Assembly: GCA_009602725.1 (NCBI GenBank)
Contig: WELB01000226.1
Coordinates: forward strand, 7,714-57,271
DNA length: 49,558 bases
Direction: 5' to 3'
Origin: Spirogloea muscicola
Taxonomy: Eukaryota > Streptophyta > Zygnematophyceae > Spirogloeales > Spirogloeaceae
Every line of letters starts with the position of its first letter. The stretch's first letter is position 1. Shown in pieces: positions 8,901 to 19,364 of this stretch. The notes under the pieces are model-generated. The model was not told the DNA's origin. It was given only the letters and a program-made list of their open reading frames with translations, and did no database searches. Both the position numbers and the translations under genes were made by a program.

Positions 8901-9982
8901 CCTGTCCAAGGGGTACAGGAACTCCGGGCCAAGGAGCACGTCGTATGAAGTCGCCTCCGTCAGCAAGCAGTGGAGGTGCTGGCTGACCTCATCCGGACCA
9001 CCCTTGTCGATTGTGATGCGGATGGGCTCCTTGGTCTGGCGCAGGCCCACTGAAACGCCTCCCGTTGCCGTCTGATGGCGATGGGTGACGGCTGCAAGTC
9101 CTGCACGCGCAGCCCCAGCTGCCGCGCCATGCTGTGGCCAAGCAGCACTGGCTGTGCCCCCGTATCCAACATCACCCGTAGCGGCGCCGCGCCAGTGAAG
9201 GTGATGAGGCCACGGCTGTTATCCACAAGCGCCACATCAGGGGTGATGCCTAGTCGCTCCGCCACCCGTCGCTTGGTACGTGTGGCTGCGTCACCGCCTC
9301 CGACCCCGAACCCAAGGATGTCAGCGCAGATAGTGCAGGCAGCGGCACGGTGTGAATCGACCTGGAGGGCCCCCTTACGGAGGCCCATCTTCGTTGGAGG
9401 TGGTGGGGGTGTCCGGCCCCCCCCACGGCTGTCTTGGGCGGTTCGCTCGGACCCGCCACGTCGACCTCTAGCGCGCCCGGAAGGTGCTGCTCCAGCACCT
9501 TCCGCACCGCCGCCTCTGAAACCCCCATGCCCGCCAGCGACAACACTGGTGTGTGCATGAGCACTGCAGCTAGCTGAAGCGCGGTGACGCCCAGCGCCCT
9601 CCCGAACCACCGCAGGCTGGTCGGGAAGCGCTGCCGGCTCGTCCGCCGGCCCGTTCACCACCCGCGCAAATGACAGCGGGTAACGAGTGGCCCGCTCCTC
9701 TTGTCGCCGGCCATGCTCCTGGCCCGCCAGGCGATCCTTACTCCCTACCGGCTGGCGGCTGCCGCGCCCATGCCTCCCTGCCATGCCGGCATCGACCAAC
9801 TCGACGCCCATGCCATAGCATAGGCGATGCTCTGCTTCCTCCTCTTCATCCCTCCACCTCCGATCCGCCTGCGCCACCGTAGCGCTGGCTGCCATCGTGG
9901 CTGTCATCTTGTCCTGCATCTCCGCCATCATCTCCGCCAACATCTGCTTCACGTCGTTGCTGGATATGCTGTCCTGGACCAC
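8847..9982 (-). pseudogene. Aspartic protease region of element A, frameshifted
   Basis: Follows the gag of element A on the minus strand. It holds an N-terminal methionine-rich linker, RVMLDTGAQPVLLG with the retropepsin D-T-G (near 9155-9170), then, in a second frame, KEPIRITID and TSYDVLLGPEFLYPL, a usual end of retroelement protease domains. At least two frameshifts are visible: one near 9550-9600 and one near 9060. Reverse transcriptase and integrase are wholly absent; the reading frame stops inside the 70-base repeat. Confidence 0.75.
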
Positions 9983-10039
9983 AGCTGGAACCTGCGCGTC
10001 CCCCCCTTGCGTGACCGCCGCGGCTGCGCTCCTGGCCGC

Positions 10040-11635
10040 CTAGTACCACACACACATGCTCCTGCCGCTGCGCCGGCGCTGCTCGGGGTGAAGGGTCCAG
10101 CACGCATCCACACCGCGACTCGTTCGGCCACAGTGCCCGCACCGTATGCCGGCCCCCTGTGGGCAGTCCCGCTTGACATGCCCCGATTGGCCGCAGGTGT
10201 AGCAGCGGACGGCCCCAGCCGACCCCGCTGGCACGACCGCCGCTGCCGCCGTTGCGGACGGCATGGTGGGCTCTCGCCACTGCCTGGGCGGGGACCTTGA
10301 CCACTGCCGAGGCCGCGCCGCCGGCCTCTGTCCTCCCTTCAACGGCACCGCCACCTCCACCGCCTTGCTCGCGATGTGACGCTCCACGTCGTCCGCGAGC
10401 TCCGCCACCTGGTCAACGGCAAAGTTGTCGCGGAAGGTCGTGAATACCTGTTGCTCCAGCCACGCGCCGTTCCTCCCTCCACTGCACGCCTCCAGGAACT
10501 TTTGCACGGCGTCGACCTCTGTCATCCGCCCGGTGTCCCTCCGCAGCTGCTTCAGCCTCTGCGCCATCATCATTATGTCCTTTCCAGGCAGCCGCCGGAA
10601 GTTTGCAAGCTCAGCCACCTTGGCGGCCGTGTTTGTCTTGAAGTGCTTGCTGAGCATCTGCAGGAAGTACCCGATAGGGTCCGCCAGCAACTGCTCCTGC
10701 TTGGCCGGCGTCCCCGGCCCCAGGGCCCCCTCCGCCGCCGCCAATGGTTCCGCAATCAGCTCCTCTGCCGCTGCGTCATACTCCTCCGCCGTCCGGGCGA
10801 CAGCATCCGCCCCTCCCCCCGATTGCCTCGCCGAAGTGCCTGGCCTCTCGCGGACCGGCATCTCCTCCGTGGCGGCGAGCACTTCCTCCATTACGGACTC
10901 ATAGTAGTCCAAGGCTGGCCCATTCAAGCAGTCCGGGAGGGTCCTGAAGCCCACCCGACGCGTGAACCGGGGGTTCATCTCCACCCTCGCCATGGCTGAC
11001 TCCACTCTCATGCGTAGGTTCGCCAGGGAGGTCCCACCTGACCTCCCCGTATACTTTCTGCCGTGCCGCGCAACCTCCTCCTCCCGATCCATGCCTGGAC
11101 TGCTATCCACGCTCAAGAAGGACTCGCTCTCCTCCCGGTCGCTGTCGACGCTCACCAAACTGGCCTCCCACCTGTCCGGCTGCAGATCCGCTTCGTCGCG
11201 CCGCCCATCCGTCGGCGATAGCGAGTAGCGTGCGCCGCTGCGGGTGGGCATCCAGGTCCAGGCCCGCTGGTCCCTGATGCGCCGTCCCCGATGCCGCCGC
11301 TCCCTCGATCCCTGTTGCAGATCTCCGACGCGGATCTCTCCGCAAGTCGAGTCACGAAGGCGGATCTCACGCTCTCTCCTCGCCTCTCTCTCTTTCTCCC
11401 GCATGCGCTTCCTGCGCCGATGCGTGGTCACCCCCGCCCGGGGATCTCTCGCCGCTTCGGCCCCCTGGCCAACCTGGCCCGGAGCGTCAACCTGCGCTGC
11501 GCCAAACCCTTGCCAACCCTTGCCGGCGACTGCGGCGGCGGCGCTAGCTTCTTTCTCCACTGGGGAACTTGCGGAGAGATGGCCTCTCTCCGCCGTCCGA
11601 TCTCTTAAGAGCCCCACCCCGCGAGGGGGGGTCAA
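10040..11635 (-). CDS. gag: Element A gag polyprotein (531 residues), long intact frame
   Basis: Nucleocapsid and capsid precursor of an LTR retroelement. The N-terminal third is Arg/Glu-rich and disordered. The middle (about 190-430) is helical, with LNGPALDYYESV, FLQMLSKHF and DIMMMAQRLKQLRRDTGRM, as in gag capsid domains. The C-terminus has a CCHC knuckle, CYTCGQSGHVKRDC (near residue 475), then a second cysteine cluster CGHCG...CWTLHP, a pattern frequent in plant and algal gag. The frame is unbroken over 1.6 kb and much more GC-rich than the gypsy gag frames of elements B, F and H, to which it shows no close similarity. It belongs to a different retroelement family. No LTR or primer site could be assigned to it. 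Confidence 0.75.
   Translation of the reverse strand: MTPPRGVGLLRDRTAERGHLSASSPVEKEASAAAAVAGKGWQGFGAAQVDAPGQVGQGAEAARDPRAGVTTHRRRKRMREKEREARREREIRLRDSTCGEIRVGDLQQGSRERRHRGRRIRDQRAWTWMPTRSGARYSLSPTDGRRDEADLQPDRWEASLVSVDSDREESESFLSVDSSPGMDREEEVARHGRKYTGRSGGTSLANLRMRVESAMARVEMNPRFTRRVGFRTLPDCLNGPALDYYESVMEEVLAATEEMPVRERPGTSARQSGGGADAVARTAEEYDAAAEELIAEPLAAAEGALGPGTPAKQEQLLADPIGYFLQMLSKHFKTNTAAKVAELANFRRLPGKDIMMMAQRLKQLRRDTGRMTEVDAVQKFLEACSGGRNGAWLEQQVFTTFRDNFAVDQVAELADDVERHIASKAVEVAVPLKGGQRPAARPRQWSRSPPRQWREPTMPSATAAAAVVPAGSAGAVRCYTCGQSGHVKRDCPQGAGIRCGHCGRTSRGVDACWTLHPEQRRRSGRSMCVWY
11351..11420 (-). repeat. 70-base direct repeat, copy 2 of 2 (inside element A gag)
   Basis: Partner of 8831..8900 with three mismatches. 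Here the sequence lies inside the open gag frame, so this copy is the probable donor. Confidence 0.85.
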
Positions 11636-11864
11636 GGCAGTAGGTACGGGGACTCAGCAGCTCCGGCGCCCCGGGGCTCTCCGGCCCGCCCTACCGGTTG
11701 CACTTTACCCAGCGAGTCACCCCATGGGTTACCCCGCTGAGGTTCCCTATACCACCTTCCTACTTGAGATATCCGACCAGGGTTAGGTTAGCCCTGCTCG
11801 GTTCCACCCAACCGCCCTATAGCCAACGCTACGACGCCGCTACGCGCCCGGGCATGACAGGGGT
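11636..11864. other. Leader-like stretch upstream of element A gag
   Basis: GC-rich sequence with a short hairpin (CCCCGCGAGGGGG near 11616-11630) and no open frame of interest. It would be the gag leader of element A. It ends where L1 LTR sequence begins; no primer-binding site was found. Confidence 0.35.
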
Positions 11865-12145
11865 GAGTGTGTCCTTATTGATTACGGTCGCTGGGGGTTT
11901 GAGACGAACCCCCAGCACAGCGAAGCACCACAAGTCCTATACAGCGGAAATCTTGCCCTGAGGCGCTGCTGACAGGCAGCAGCTCACCTCTAAGGTACGG
12001 GCCAGCAACTGTCCTCAAACGAGCAGCCACAGTATTACTCACACAGAGCCGATGAAGGTCCGCAACGACGGGATGCGGCGACGGGCTGCAGCAGCAGGCA
12101 GCAGCAGGGCTGCGTCGGCGGGCTGCAGCATCAGGCGGCAGCAGG
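11865..12145 (-). mobile_element. L1 LTR fragment
   Basis: On the minus strand it carries the L1 3' half: the CTG-rich core, GGCTCTGTGTGAGTA, AGGTGAGCTGCTGCC, GTGCTTCGCTGTGCTGGGGG and AACCCCCAGCGACCG. It is cut before the 3' terminus at its left end and abuts an L3 LTR at 12146. Confidence 0.75.
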
Positions 12146-13428
12146 TGTAATGTATCTCGCCCCTACACACGCAGTTAGGGTGTAACGTTCCCTCCGTTTG
12201 GGAGTGCCGACGGTGCCGGTAACCTTACAGATCGTATCGTATCTACCGTTTGAAAGTCCCAGACGGTACCGGTAGCTTGCTCCACTGTATGTAGCTAAGT
12301 CCGAGGCGCCGCGTTGCGCCGCCCAAGGCGCCGCGTCGCGCTCCTTGGTGTCGCCCAAGGGGCGTCCCTCCGCGCCGCCCAAGGGGCGTCGCTTCGTGTC
12401 CCCATTGGTCAGGCCCGCCCCTCCGGGGAGGGCCTTGGGGACAACCCTCGTCACACCCTCGGGGGGAGGGGTGGCAGATGGAACGCTTATCAGTAGTAGG
12501 CTGAGGCCAGACTGCTCAGTCGGACCCGTGACGTCAAGAGAGGCACAGCCCTGCTGCTGCCTGCTGCCGCAGCCGCCGCCACAGCTCTGATGCTGCCGCC
12601 TGCTGCCCAGCCTGCCGCCACTGCTCTGCTACACCCGCCTGCTGCCCAGGCCGTTGCCGCAACTCGTCGCTGCGGGCCTCGCCGGCTCTCTGTAAGTACC
12701 ATGGCTGCGCCCCTTGCGGGGACAGCTGCTGACCTTCGGTCGAGTCGTCTCCTTCCGGAAGTGACACAGGATACGACTTCTGCTGCGCTATGTGCGCGTA
12801 TGTGTGCGCTGTGTGCGCCGACGTTCCACTCTGTAAGGGGGTTGTCTTCAAAACACCCTATGTCCGAAATCCCAACAGGACGTTCTGACCCTAGCTGTGT
12901 GATTAGGGACAGGGACGTTACGTAGGTTGAGCTGCCCTTATTGAGTTCGGCTGTAGGGGGTTTAGGGCCCAATCCACTCACAGGCAAAGCACTGACGCAC
13001 CGGCGCAGCCGAAGACACGCCCTGTGGCGCCGCCTTCTGGCCGCGACTCCACCTCCTGCCGGTGCAGCAAGCCCCGCAGCAGGGTGCGGTGGCCGCTGCG
13101 GCAGCGAGCAGCGGCAAGGCTGCTCCTGGGCTTCACCGGTCGAACTTCTGTCGATCCTCAGCCCAAGGCTCTTCGTGCTTCCCTGTGCCACCCCCCTCCC
13201 AGGGGTGTGAGCGGGTCGCCCCATGGCCCGCGTTGCCGCGAGCCAATGATCCTTCCCTTGGACGGGCGGATCCTAGTGAGGGGTAATTCTGGACGGGCGG
13301 GGCCCGCATCTGGGCGGGCCACTTGCCCGGCAAGCCAGCCCGCCACCTGGCGGGCCACTTGTCCCAAATGGCCGGTCTTATAATGCCAACAGAGCCATGT
13401 GGCATACCCAAACGGCTGGTTCATTACA
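12146..13428 (-). mobile_element. L3 LTR of element D, split by an L2 LTR (12181..12922)
   Basis: The minus-strand LTR starts at 13428 with TGTAATGAACC, right after the purine tract AGTGGGGAGGTA. It ends at 12146 (TGTAATGTATCTCGCCCC on the plus strand, the reverse of its terminus). Segments 12146..12180 and 12923..13428 match the uninterrupted L3 LTR at 35701..36242 in order. It is the 3' LTR of element D, whose chromodomain lies just upstream on the minus strand. Confidence 0.85.
12181..12922 (+). mobile_element. Solo L2 LTR nested in the L3 LTR
   Basis: Starts TGTAACGTTCCCTCC at 12181 and ends GGACGTTACG at 12922 (last base A to G). The flanks TAGGG (12176-12180) and TAGGT (12923-12927) form a five-base target duplication with one mismatch. 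Inside it has the CTG-rich core, a CTCTGTAAGTA splice-donor-like site near 12690, and GCAGATGGAACGCTTATCAGTAG in the TATA position (about 12475-12497), where other copies have TATAAGTAG. Confidence 0.85.
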
Positions 13429-13486
13429 TACCTCCCCACTCTGGTGTTCACGTCCTCGGGAACAACGAGAGAACAGCCGACAGGTG

Positions 13487-13741
13487 TCAAGATGCCCGAC
13501 GGCTGCTGCCTCGACCAAGCCTACGAGAATTACCACCCTTGGCCAGGTATTCCCTGAGAGCATCTGGACAATTTGCCAGATTGACCGCAGGCTCCCACGT
13601 GTTATGCTCAGGCCCATACCCGAGCCACTTCACCGGATACTCACGGGTCTTACGCCCTCGGAGCTTGTCCCTGTGAGACAAGATCTCTTCCACCTCGAGT
13701 TCAAGTTCATCCTCGATCAGAAGTGGAGGTGCGGGTGGTTG
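13487..13741 (-). pseudogene. Element D chromodomain (integrase C-terminus)
   Basis: The minus-strand frame reads LEVEEILSHRDKLRGRK, then YPVKWLGYGPEHNTWEP, a chromodomain with its aromatic cage positions (tyrosine, tryptophan), as found at the end of chromovirus integrases, where it binds methylated histone H3. Downstream, after the stop, comes the purine tract and the L3 3' LTR. Upstream the element is cut at about 13741, where plus-strand reverse-transcriptase sequence of element E begins, a head-to-head junction. Confidence 0.8.
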
Positions 13742-14560
13742 GCGAATTACTTCCGCAAGTTCCTGCACGGATACGGAAGTATGGCATCTCCTCTTACGAA
13801 GCTCACTCGTAAGGACGTGTCCTGCGGGTGGACGTCCGAGTGCCAGAAGCATTCGAAATTATAAAGGGGTCCTGATTAATCCACCCGTTTTGGCCTTGCC
13901 TCGAGAAGGCGTGCCATATGAAGTAATCTGTGACGCCTCATTGATCGGTATTGGTGCCGTTCTCTTGCAGGAGGGTCACCCCGTAGCATTTGAGAGTCGC
14001 CTGCTTCGTCCGGCAGAGCGCAACTATACTACGGGGGAGCAAGAGCTCCTTGCTGTTGTGCACGCCCTACGTGTGTGGCGATGCTATCTCGAGGGTGTTG
14101 AATTTGTCGTTACGGATCATTGCCCGTTGACCTACTTTCACACACAACAGCATTTGAGCAGGCGTCAAACAAGGTGGGCAGAGTTGTTGGCCATATTCGA
14201 TTTCCATTGGGTGTACTGCCCTGGAAGAATGAATGTTGCGGACCCGGTGAGCCGCAACATTGTAGGGGCTGATGTGGCAGCTGTCTTGCACGCTACAGGG
14301 GTTCCGACGGTAGACGTGCGGCCTCTTCGTGGAGCTGCTCGGCAGTCCACCGTCAACCTCTCTGAGCTGTATGTGCGTATTCGTAATGGGTATAGCACCG
14401 ACCCATGGTTTGCAGATGCAACCTATACACGCACACTTGTGTCTGACCAAGATTTCTGGTGGCGAGGGGACGCCATTGCGGTTCCTGACTGCAATGTCCT
14501 ACGAAGTACTACCATGCAAGAGATGCAAGAGCCACCCTACAGTGGTCATTGGCTTTGAGG
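13741..14560 (+). pseudogene. pol: Element E pol: end of reverse transcriptase and RNase H
   Basis: Plus-strand frames hold the RT connection (YFRKFLHGYGSMASPLTKL), then after a frameshift near 13860 the RNase H domain: VICDASLIGIGAVLLQEG with the first catalytic aspartate, NYTTGEQELLAVVHALR with the glutamate, and VVTDHCPLTYF with the next aspartate. These are followed by DPVSRNI and the start of the integrase region. The polymerase fingers and palm are missing because the element begins at the junction with element D. Confidence 0.85.
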
Positions 14561-15757
14561 GAAAAACAGAAAGCTATTCAGCTTCTCTTTTGGTGGCCAG
14601 GCTTGAAAGCCCAAGTACAATCTTTTGTGAAGACTTGCGCCACCTGCCAGCGTAGTAAGGTACGCTCTCACAAGCCTGCCGGGTTGCTCCAACCTTTGTA
14701 GATTCCTCCGCGGACCTGGTCTGATGTCAGTGTGGATATCATCACCCAACTGCCTAAGACGAAAACAGGCTATGATGGATGCCATTGTCGCGTCTGTGGA
14801 TCGTCTAAATAAAATGGTGCATTTTGCGCCTACGACCACCAAAGTGTCCGCTCAGGAATTTGCTATATTCGTTGACTGTGTGTGGAAACTGCACGGAGTG
14901 CCCGAGCGATTCGTGTCAGATCGCGACCCTCGCTTCACGGGTTACTTCTGGCGCGAAGTGTGCAGGCTTATTGGCACTAAGCAATCCTTATCCACGGCAT
15001 TCCGCTCCCAAACCGATGGTCGAACAGAACGAATGAATCGTCTTTTGGAAGACGTGTTACGGCATTTCGTAAACCCCAGCCAGACTGACTGGGATAAGTA
15101 TCTTGCTCCAGCGGAATACGCTGTGAACAATGCCTGTCATGAGTCCACCAAAAACACCTCTTTCTTCCTTAACTACGGTCAGCATCCCCGAGCACCTTTA
15201 CAGGTGGGGAGGCCGGAACGCGTGCCGGCCGCAACAACCTTTACCGGTCACCTCCTGGAAGCTCAGCGGAGGGCTAGGCAATGCTTGGAGATTGCCCAGC
15301 AACGGCAAAAGGCGTGTGCTAATCGACATCGTCGAGATATATCCTTCGACGTGGGTGCTCAAGGGTGCTTCTGAGCACAAAGCACCTCTCCATGCGGGCT
15401 GTCGGTACGCATGAATTGCTGCCAAAGTGGGTTGGACCCTCTCGTGTAGTGCGCGGTATCAGTCCGGTCGCATATGAGCTGGAAAAAGCGGTACACTGGC
15501 AAATCCACAAGGTCTCTACGTGTCCCAGCTCGAACCACTCTATTCGGACGGTCGTGTCCAATCCCCCCCACCTCCCCTCGTCGTTGCGGACGAGGAAGAG
15601 TTTCAGGTGGAGGAGATCTTGTCTCACCGCGACAAACTCCGTGGGCGACGTTAGTCCCGAGAGTACCTTGTCAAGTGGCTAGATTATGGACCTGAGCACA
15701 ATACGTGGGAACCGGCGGCCAATGTTGCCCATTGTCGCGCCGTTCTCCGCTAAGTAT
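14561..15757 (+). pseudogene. int: Element E integrase and chromodomain, frameshifted
   Basis: The zinc-finger half (TCATCQRSK) lies near 14630-14660 in one frame; a stop follows at 14701. The core then continues in other frames: DVSVDIITQLPK (first Asp), VSDRDPRFTGYFW (second Asp) and GRTERMNRLLEDVL (Glu), so the D-D-E set is still visible. Next come NYGQHPRAPLQVG and the C-terminal region, a stop near 15372, and a chromodomain (VEEILSHRDKLRGR, then YLVKWLDYGPEHNTWEP) near 15600-15715 with an internal stop. The order fits a chromovirus. Confidence 0.85.
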
Positions 15758-15863
15758 CTCGCTAAAGGGCATCCCCTTTGCGTCGTAGTACCACACACCC
15801 CAGTCGAAATTGAACTTTTCAGGTTCGTAGTGTCATGTCCTAGTTCCCGAGGACGTGAACACC

Positions 15864-15877
15864 TAAGTGAGGAGGAA
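15864..15877 (+). other. Polypurine tract of element E
   Basis: AGTGAGGAGGAA lies immediately before the TG of the LTR at 15878. The position and purine content match the plus-strand primer of LTR retrotransposons; elements D, J and K have the equivalent AGTGGGGAGGTA, AGAGTGGGGAGGTA and TTGGGAGGAA tracts. Confidence 0.75.
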
Positions 15878-16736
15878 TGTAACGTCCCCGCCGTTACGGG
15901 ACGCTTAACTCCGAGTTAAGCGCTATCTTGTAACCACTGATGCGCACGTGCCTGACGCGCGCGACGCGCGTGCGACGCGCGAGCGACCCGCGCAAGGTGT
16001 CGCGCGGTGTGACGCGCCTGCTGACGATGTGACGTGCAGGCGCGTCGCCTCCAGCAGAGGTGGCGAATCCTGAACTTCCAGAGCGGAGCTTCTCGACATT
16101 CCTGAATCTGCCGCCGGGCCCACAGTAACGTGTATGCGACACGTGTGGCGTGCCTGTGACGCCGCGCCACACCCGTGACCCACTGGCGGCGCCGCAAGCC
16201 GGCGCCGCAGGGCGCCGCTCGGCGGCGCCGCAGTCAGAGCGCCGCCGCTCGGCGGCGCCGCAGGACGGCCGCCGCTTCCGGAAGGGAGCCGCGTGGTCTG
16301 CCCTCGTACTAGATCCCCCTGTCGGGCCCGCCTCCCCCAGGTGGGCCTGAGACGAGCCTCCCAGAGACCCCTGGGGAGGGTGGCACATGAAGCACTACAA
16401 GTAGGGCTGAGAGCAGACTCGGGTCACCCGGTCAACATCAATGAAGCCCGCCAGAGAGAGAGGCGCAGCTCTGCTGCTGCCTGCTGCTGCAGCCCGTCGC
16501 CGCATCCCGTCGTCGCGGATCTTCATCGGCTCTGTGAGTAAGACTGTGACTGCAGTCGCTGGCCCATACCTGAGAGGTGAGCTGCTGCCTTTCGGCAGCG
16601 CCTCGGGGCAAGACTTCCGCTGTGTAGAACACGTGGTGCTTCACTGTGCTGGGGGTTTGTCTCTAAACCCCAGCAACCGAATTCAATAAGAAGTAAGTGA
16701 CCCTTGACTGTGCTCCTAAGGGTCAGGAATGCTTCA
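15878..16736 (+). mobile_element. L1 LTR (3' LTR of element E), 859 bases
   Basis: Starts TGTAACGTCCCCGCC and ends GGAATGCTTCA. The first 50 bases form two hairpins: GTAACG/CGTTAC and CGCTTAAC/GTTAAGCG with a five-base loop. Later come GC palindromes (GGCGGCGCCGC) at 16190-16265, ACTACAAGTAGGG in the TATA position near 16395, the CTG-rich core near 16470-16500, and a splice-donor-like GTGAGTAAG near 16533. No primer-binding site follows at 16737, so the gag frame to its right belongs to another, separately truncated element (F). Confidence 0.85.
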
Positions 16737-16888
16737 GTCTGCCTGCCTGCTGGTTGAGGTGTGAAGTTGCGCGCTGCCTTGCTCGCTCGCTGGTGCACCA
16801 GTCTTGCGATGTCCTATATTGCGATATGGAGTGTGTGATTTGCTGACTGTCGGAGCCTGAATTGATCCCTCAGTGTCCTTCAGACAGC

Positions 16889-17221
16889 ATGGTATCGCAC
16901 ACCTCCAGTGCGCGTCCAAGCCCTCCTCGGGAGGTAGAGCGGTCGGCTGCTGAGACAGCGGCTGCTGCGGAGCCAGCTGCTACGGCAGAAGCTGCTGCGG
17001 GGCAAGCCTTTGAGGAGCTGGGAGCCGAAGGCCATGAGGGCTTGTCGACGGCGGGGTTGCAGCGCACCCTCCTCGTGCAGGATCTGGCAGCAGCCCAGCC
17101 TACGTCGGACCCAGCTCAACACCAGCTCTTTACGAGGATCTGCGCGGAGCAGCGCGCCCTCCTCGTCCGGCAGCGCGCCAAAGAGCGGCATATGCAAGAG
17201 GTGGATCCTCGTTGCATCTGA
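16889..17221 (+). pseudogene. gag: Element F gag, N-terminal part
   Basis: The ATG at 16889 opens a frame with an Ala/Glu-rich start, EGLSTAGLQRTLL and RICAEQRALLVRQRAKER, the helical N-terminal segment shared with the gag of elements B and H. It stops at 17221; the capsid continues in another frame from about 17308, so there is a frameshift in between. Confidence 0.7.
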
Positions 17222-17307
17222 TACGCAAGAGCAGCGGCAACCCTGAGCATGGACTTGCCAGGGGCCATGCACTCAGATAGTGCTCCGGTCACGATGATGG
17301 GGGAGGG

Positions 17308-18363
17308 TTGCAGCCATGGCTCGATGAGATGGGTGAATGGTCCGTGTGCTCCAACACGGGGGCACGCGTGCGTCTCGCTGCTACCTATCTCCCTGGGGAG
17401 TCCCGGGAGTGGTGGAAAGACCCTGAAGAAGGGCTTGACGCCCGAGGAGGACAATGGCTGGGACTTCTTTTGCAGCTCGCTCACGTCCGCCTATGGCGAC
17501 CCCACGCGGATCTGCGCGCCCGCAATGAGCTGGACGCTCTCCGCATGCAAGGCGAAGGGAGCGAGGGCTTTGAGCTCTATGTGCGGCGCTTCCGTCTGCT
17601 GCTGTCCAAGCTGCGCAGCAAGCCAATGAAGCCTATTGACCAATGCCAGCGATTCAAGGCTGGACTGCCTAATCGCTTCCGCAATTGGGTCGCGGTGGAT
17701 TCCGCGACGGCGCAACCTGTCACGGACTTCAGCAAGATGGTGGAGCACGCCCGCAAGGTGCTCAGCACGCCGGACATTGCCGGTCCGGGCAAGCGTCCCC
17801 TGCTGGAGGCAGGCCATTCTGATGCAGACCGAGGCAAGAAGCGGTTCAACCCACGGCCGGGCTCGAACGCACGTCCGCAAGGCGATATTTCGAAGCCGCG
17901 AGTGGAAGGGGCTGGTTGTTTCCGGTGCGGTGACAAGGGCCACCTGCTCCTGGACTGCCCGGCTGCATCTTCCTCAAGGCCACTTCCACAGCGCCCGATG
18001 GGCCGGGACAAGGGCAGCTTCAAGGGTAAGCGTGATCGCCTGACCGTTGCCTCTGAGAGCAATCTCATTCAGCCAGAAGGCTTGAGCTATTTGATCTTGC
18101 TGGCATTGCTTGCCCGTCCACCAACATACCGGTTGTGCGCTCCATTTCTGCTTTGTTGCAAGGTCTGGAGGCCGGAGAGCCTATTTGTGTGGGTTGCCCG
18201 CAATGACTTGCAAGTGGCTGCTGATGTCTATCTGAGCTGGCCTGAGTGCCGTCGGCCTGAATTTTTTTTGTTCTATATTGTGCCACAGAAGCACGGCGCG
18301 ATTGATGGAGCTCCGCTGGGGATGTCGCTGTTGTGCTCGCGAGGCGGGACACCGGCTCCTTAG
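17308..18363 (+). pseudogene. gag: Element F gag, capsid and zinc knuckle
   Basis: Retrotransposon gag capsid (VRLAATYLPGESREWW, LRARNELDALRMQGEG, YVRRFRLLLSKL, FKAGLPNRF) followed by a basic linker and one CCHC knuckle, CFRCGDKGHLLLDC (near 17920-17965), which binds the RNA genome. After the knuckle the frame runs through the spacer seen in element B (DLQVAADVYLSWPE) and stops at 18361-18363 before the protease. The capsid order matches element B closely. Confidence 0.8.
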
Positions 18364-18399
18364 GCGTAGTGTCGATGCCACTCAGCGTAGGCCTTACCC

Positions 18400-19364
18400 A
18401 ACAGCGGTCAGGGTATATGTCGCTCGCACCCCATTCCTTGCCAGTGTCCATGGGGGACACACTATGCTTTTTGAGGGGCTGGTTGCTGCGGCACCAGCTA
18501 GGATCCTCATAGACTCCGGGGGCATCACTGTCCTTCGTCAATAGGGATTTGGTGTGCTCCACTGGCTTGCTTTTGCACGTACATGGTCTGCCTAGGGTGA
18601 CATTGGCCGATGGCCACCCAACCGATGTGTTCAGTCTGTGCAAGGTTCCCATTCGCATCCAGCAATACAATGCCGAGGTGCCTTATTACGCCATTGCGCT
18701 AACTGTCGCACTTGATGTGATATTTAGAGATGACTGGCTTCGTGCCACATCTGCATGCCTTGATTTTGAACGCTAGACTTGCACTGTACAACGTGGCGCA
18801 CGGCGCTTTGTCCTTTGCAAGAAGCTTCCCTGTGCACCGCCGCTGCCGGCAGGGGCTTCCATTCTGCTGTCCGCCATGCAGATGAAGCGCTTGGGTTCAC
18901 AAGAAACCTGTGCAGATGGCATTCCTTGTGATGGTGGCGTTGAGTGACGAGACTAAGCCTGACTTGTGTGTGAATGCTGCGGTTTCACATGGCGGGGTTC
19001 TTGATAAACTGCTGGAAGAATCTGCGGATGTGTTTCTCGACTCTCTTCCGGACGGTCTGCCTCCTCATCGAGGAGTGGCTCATACCATTCCATTGGAGCC
19101 AGGCGCCAACCCGCCTTACCGTCCCATGTACTGGCTGAGCCCTCTCCAATTCCGAGAAATGCAATCCCAGGTTGGGGATCTGCTGGGCAAGGGCTACATT
19201 GAGCCATCTCCGTCGTCGTACGGAGCACCTATCCTCTTTGTCAAGAAGAAGGATGGCAGTCTACGGATGTGCATCAATTATCGGGCTTTAGATAAGCTTA
19301 CTATCTTGAACCGATACCCATTGCCGCGGATAAATGATCTGTTCGATTGGCTTGCAGGGGCTAC
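18400..19364 (+). pseudogene. pol: Element F protease remnant and first part of reverse transcriptase
   Basis: The protease is degraded: PARILIDSGG has D-S-G in place of D-T-G, and a stop follows at 18541-18543. LADGHPTDVFSLCKVPIRIQ continues in a second frame to a stop near 18775. The RT begins near 18960: [61 protein letters not shown] and [12 protein letters not shown], all standard in Ty3/gypsy RT. It is cut at 19364 by a solo LTR and continues at 20075. Confidence 0.85.

Noticed and set aside
13397-13740. Plus-strand frame leading into element E RT as an N-terminal extension
   Set aside because: The minus strand of this part encodes the element D chromodomain and purine tract, so the plus frame there is a shadow.
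15878-16888. LTR at 15878 as the 5' LTR of element F, giving one continuous element with gag at 16889
   Set aside because: No primer-binding site follows 16736, whereas a purine tract and chromodomain precede 15878, so the LTR is the 3' end of element E. A shared origin cannot be excluded, but the data favour separate elements.
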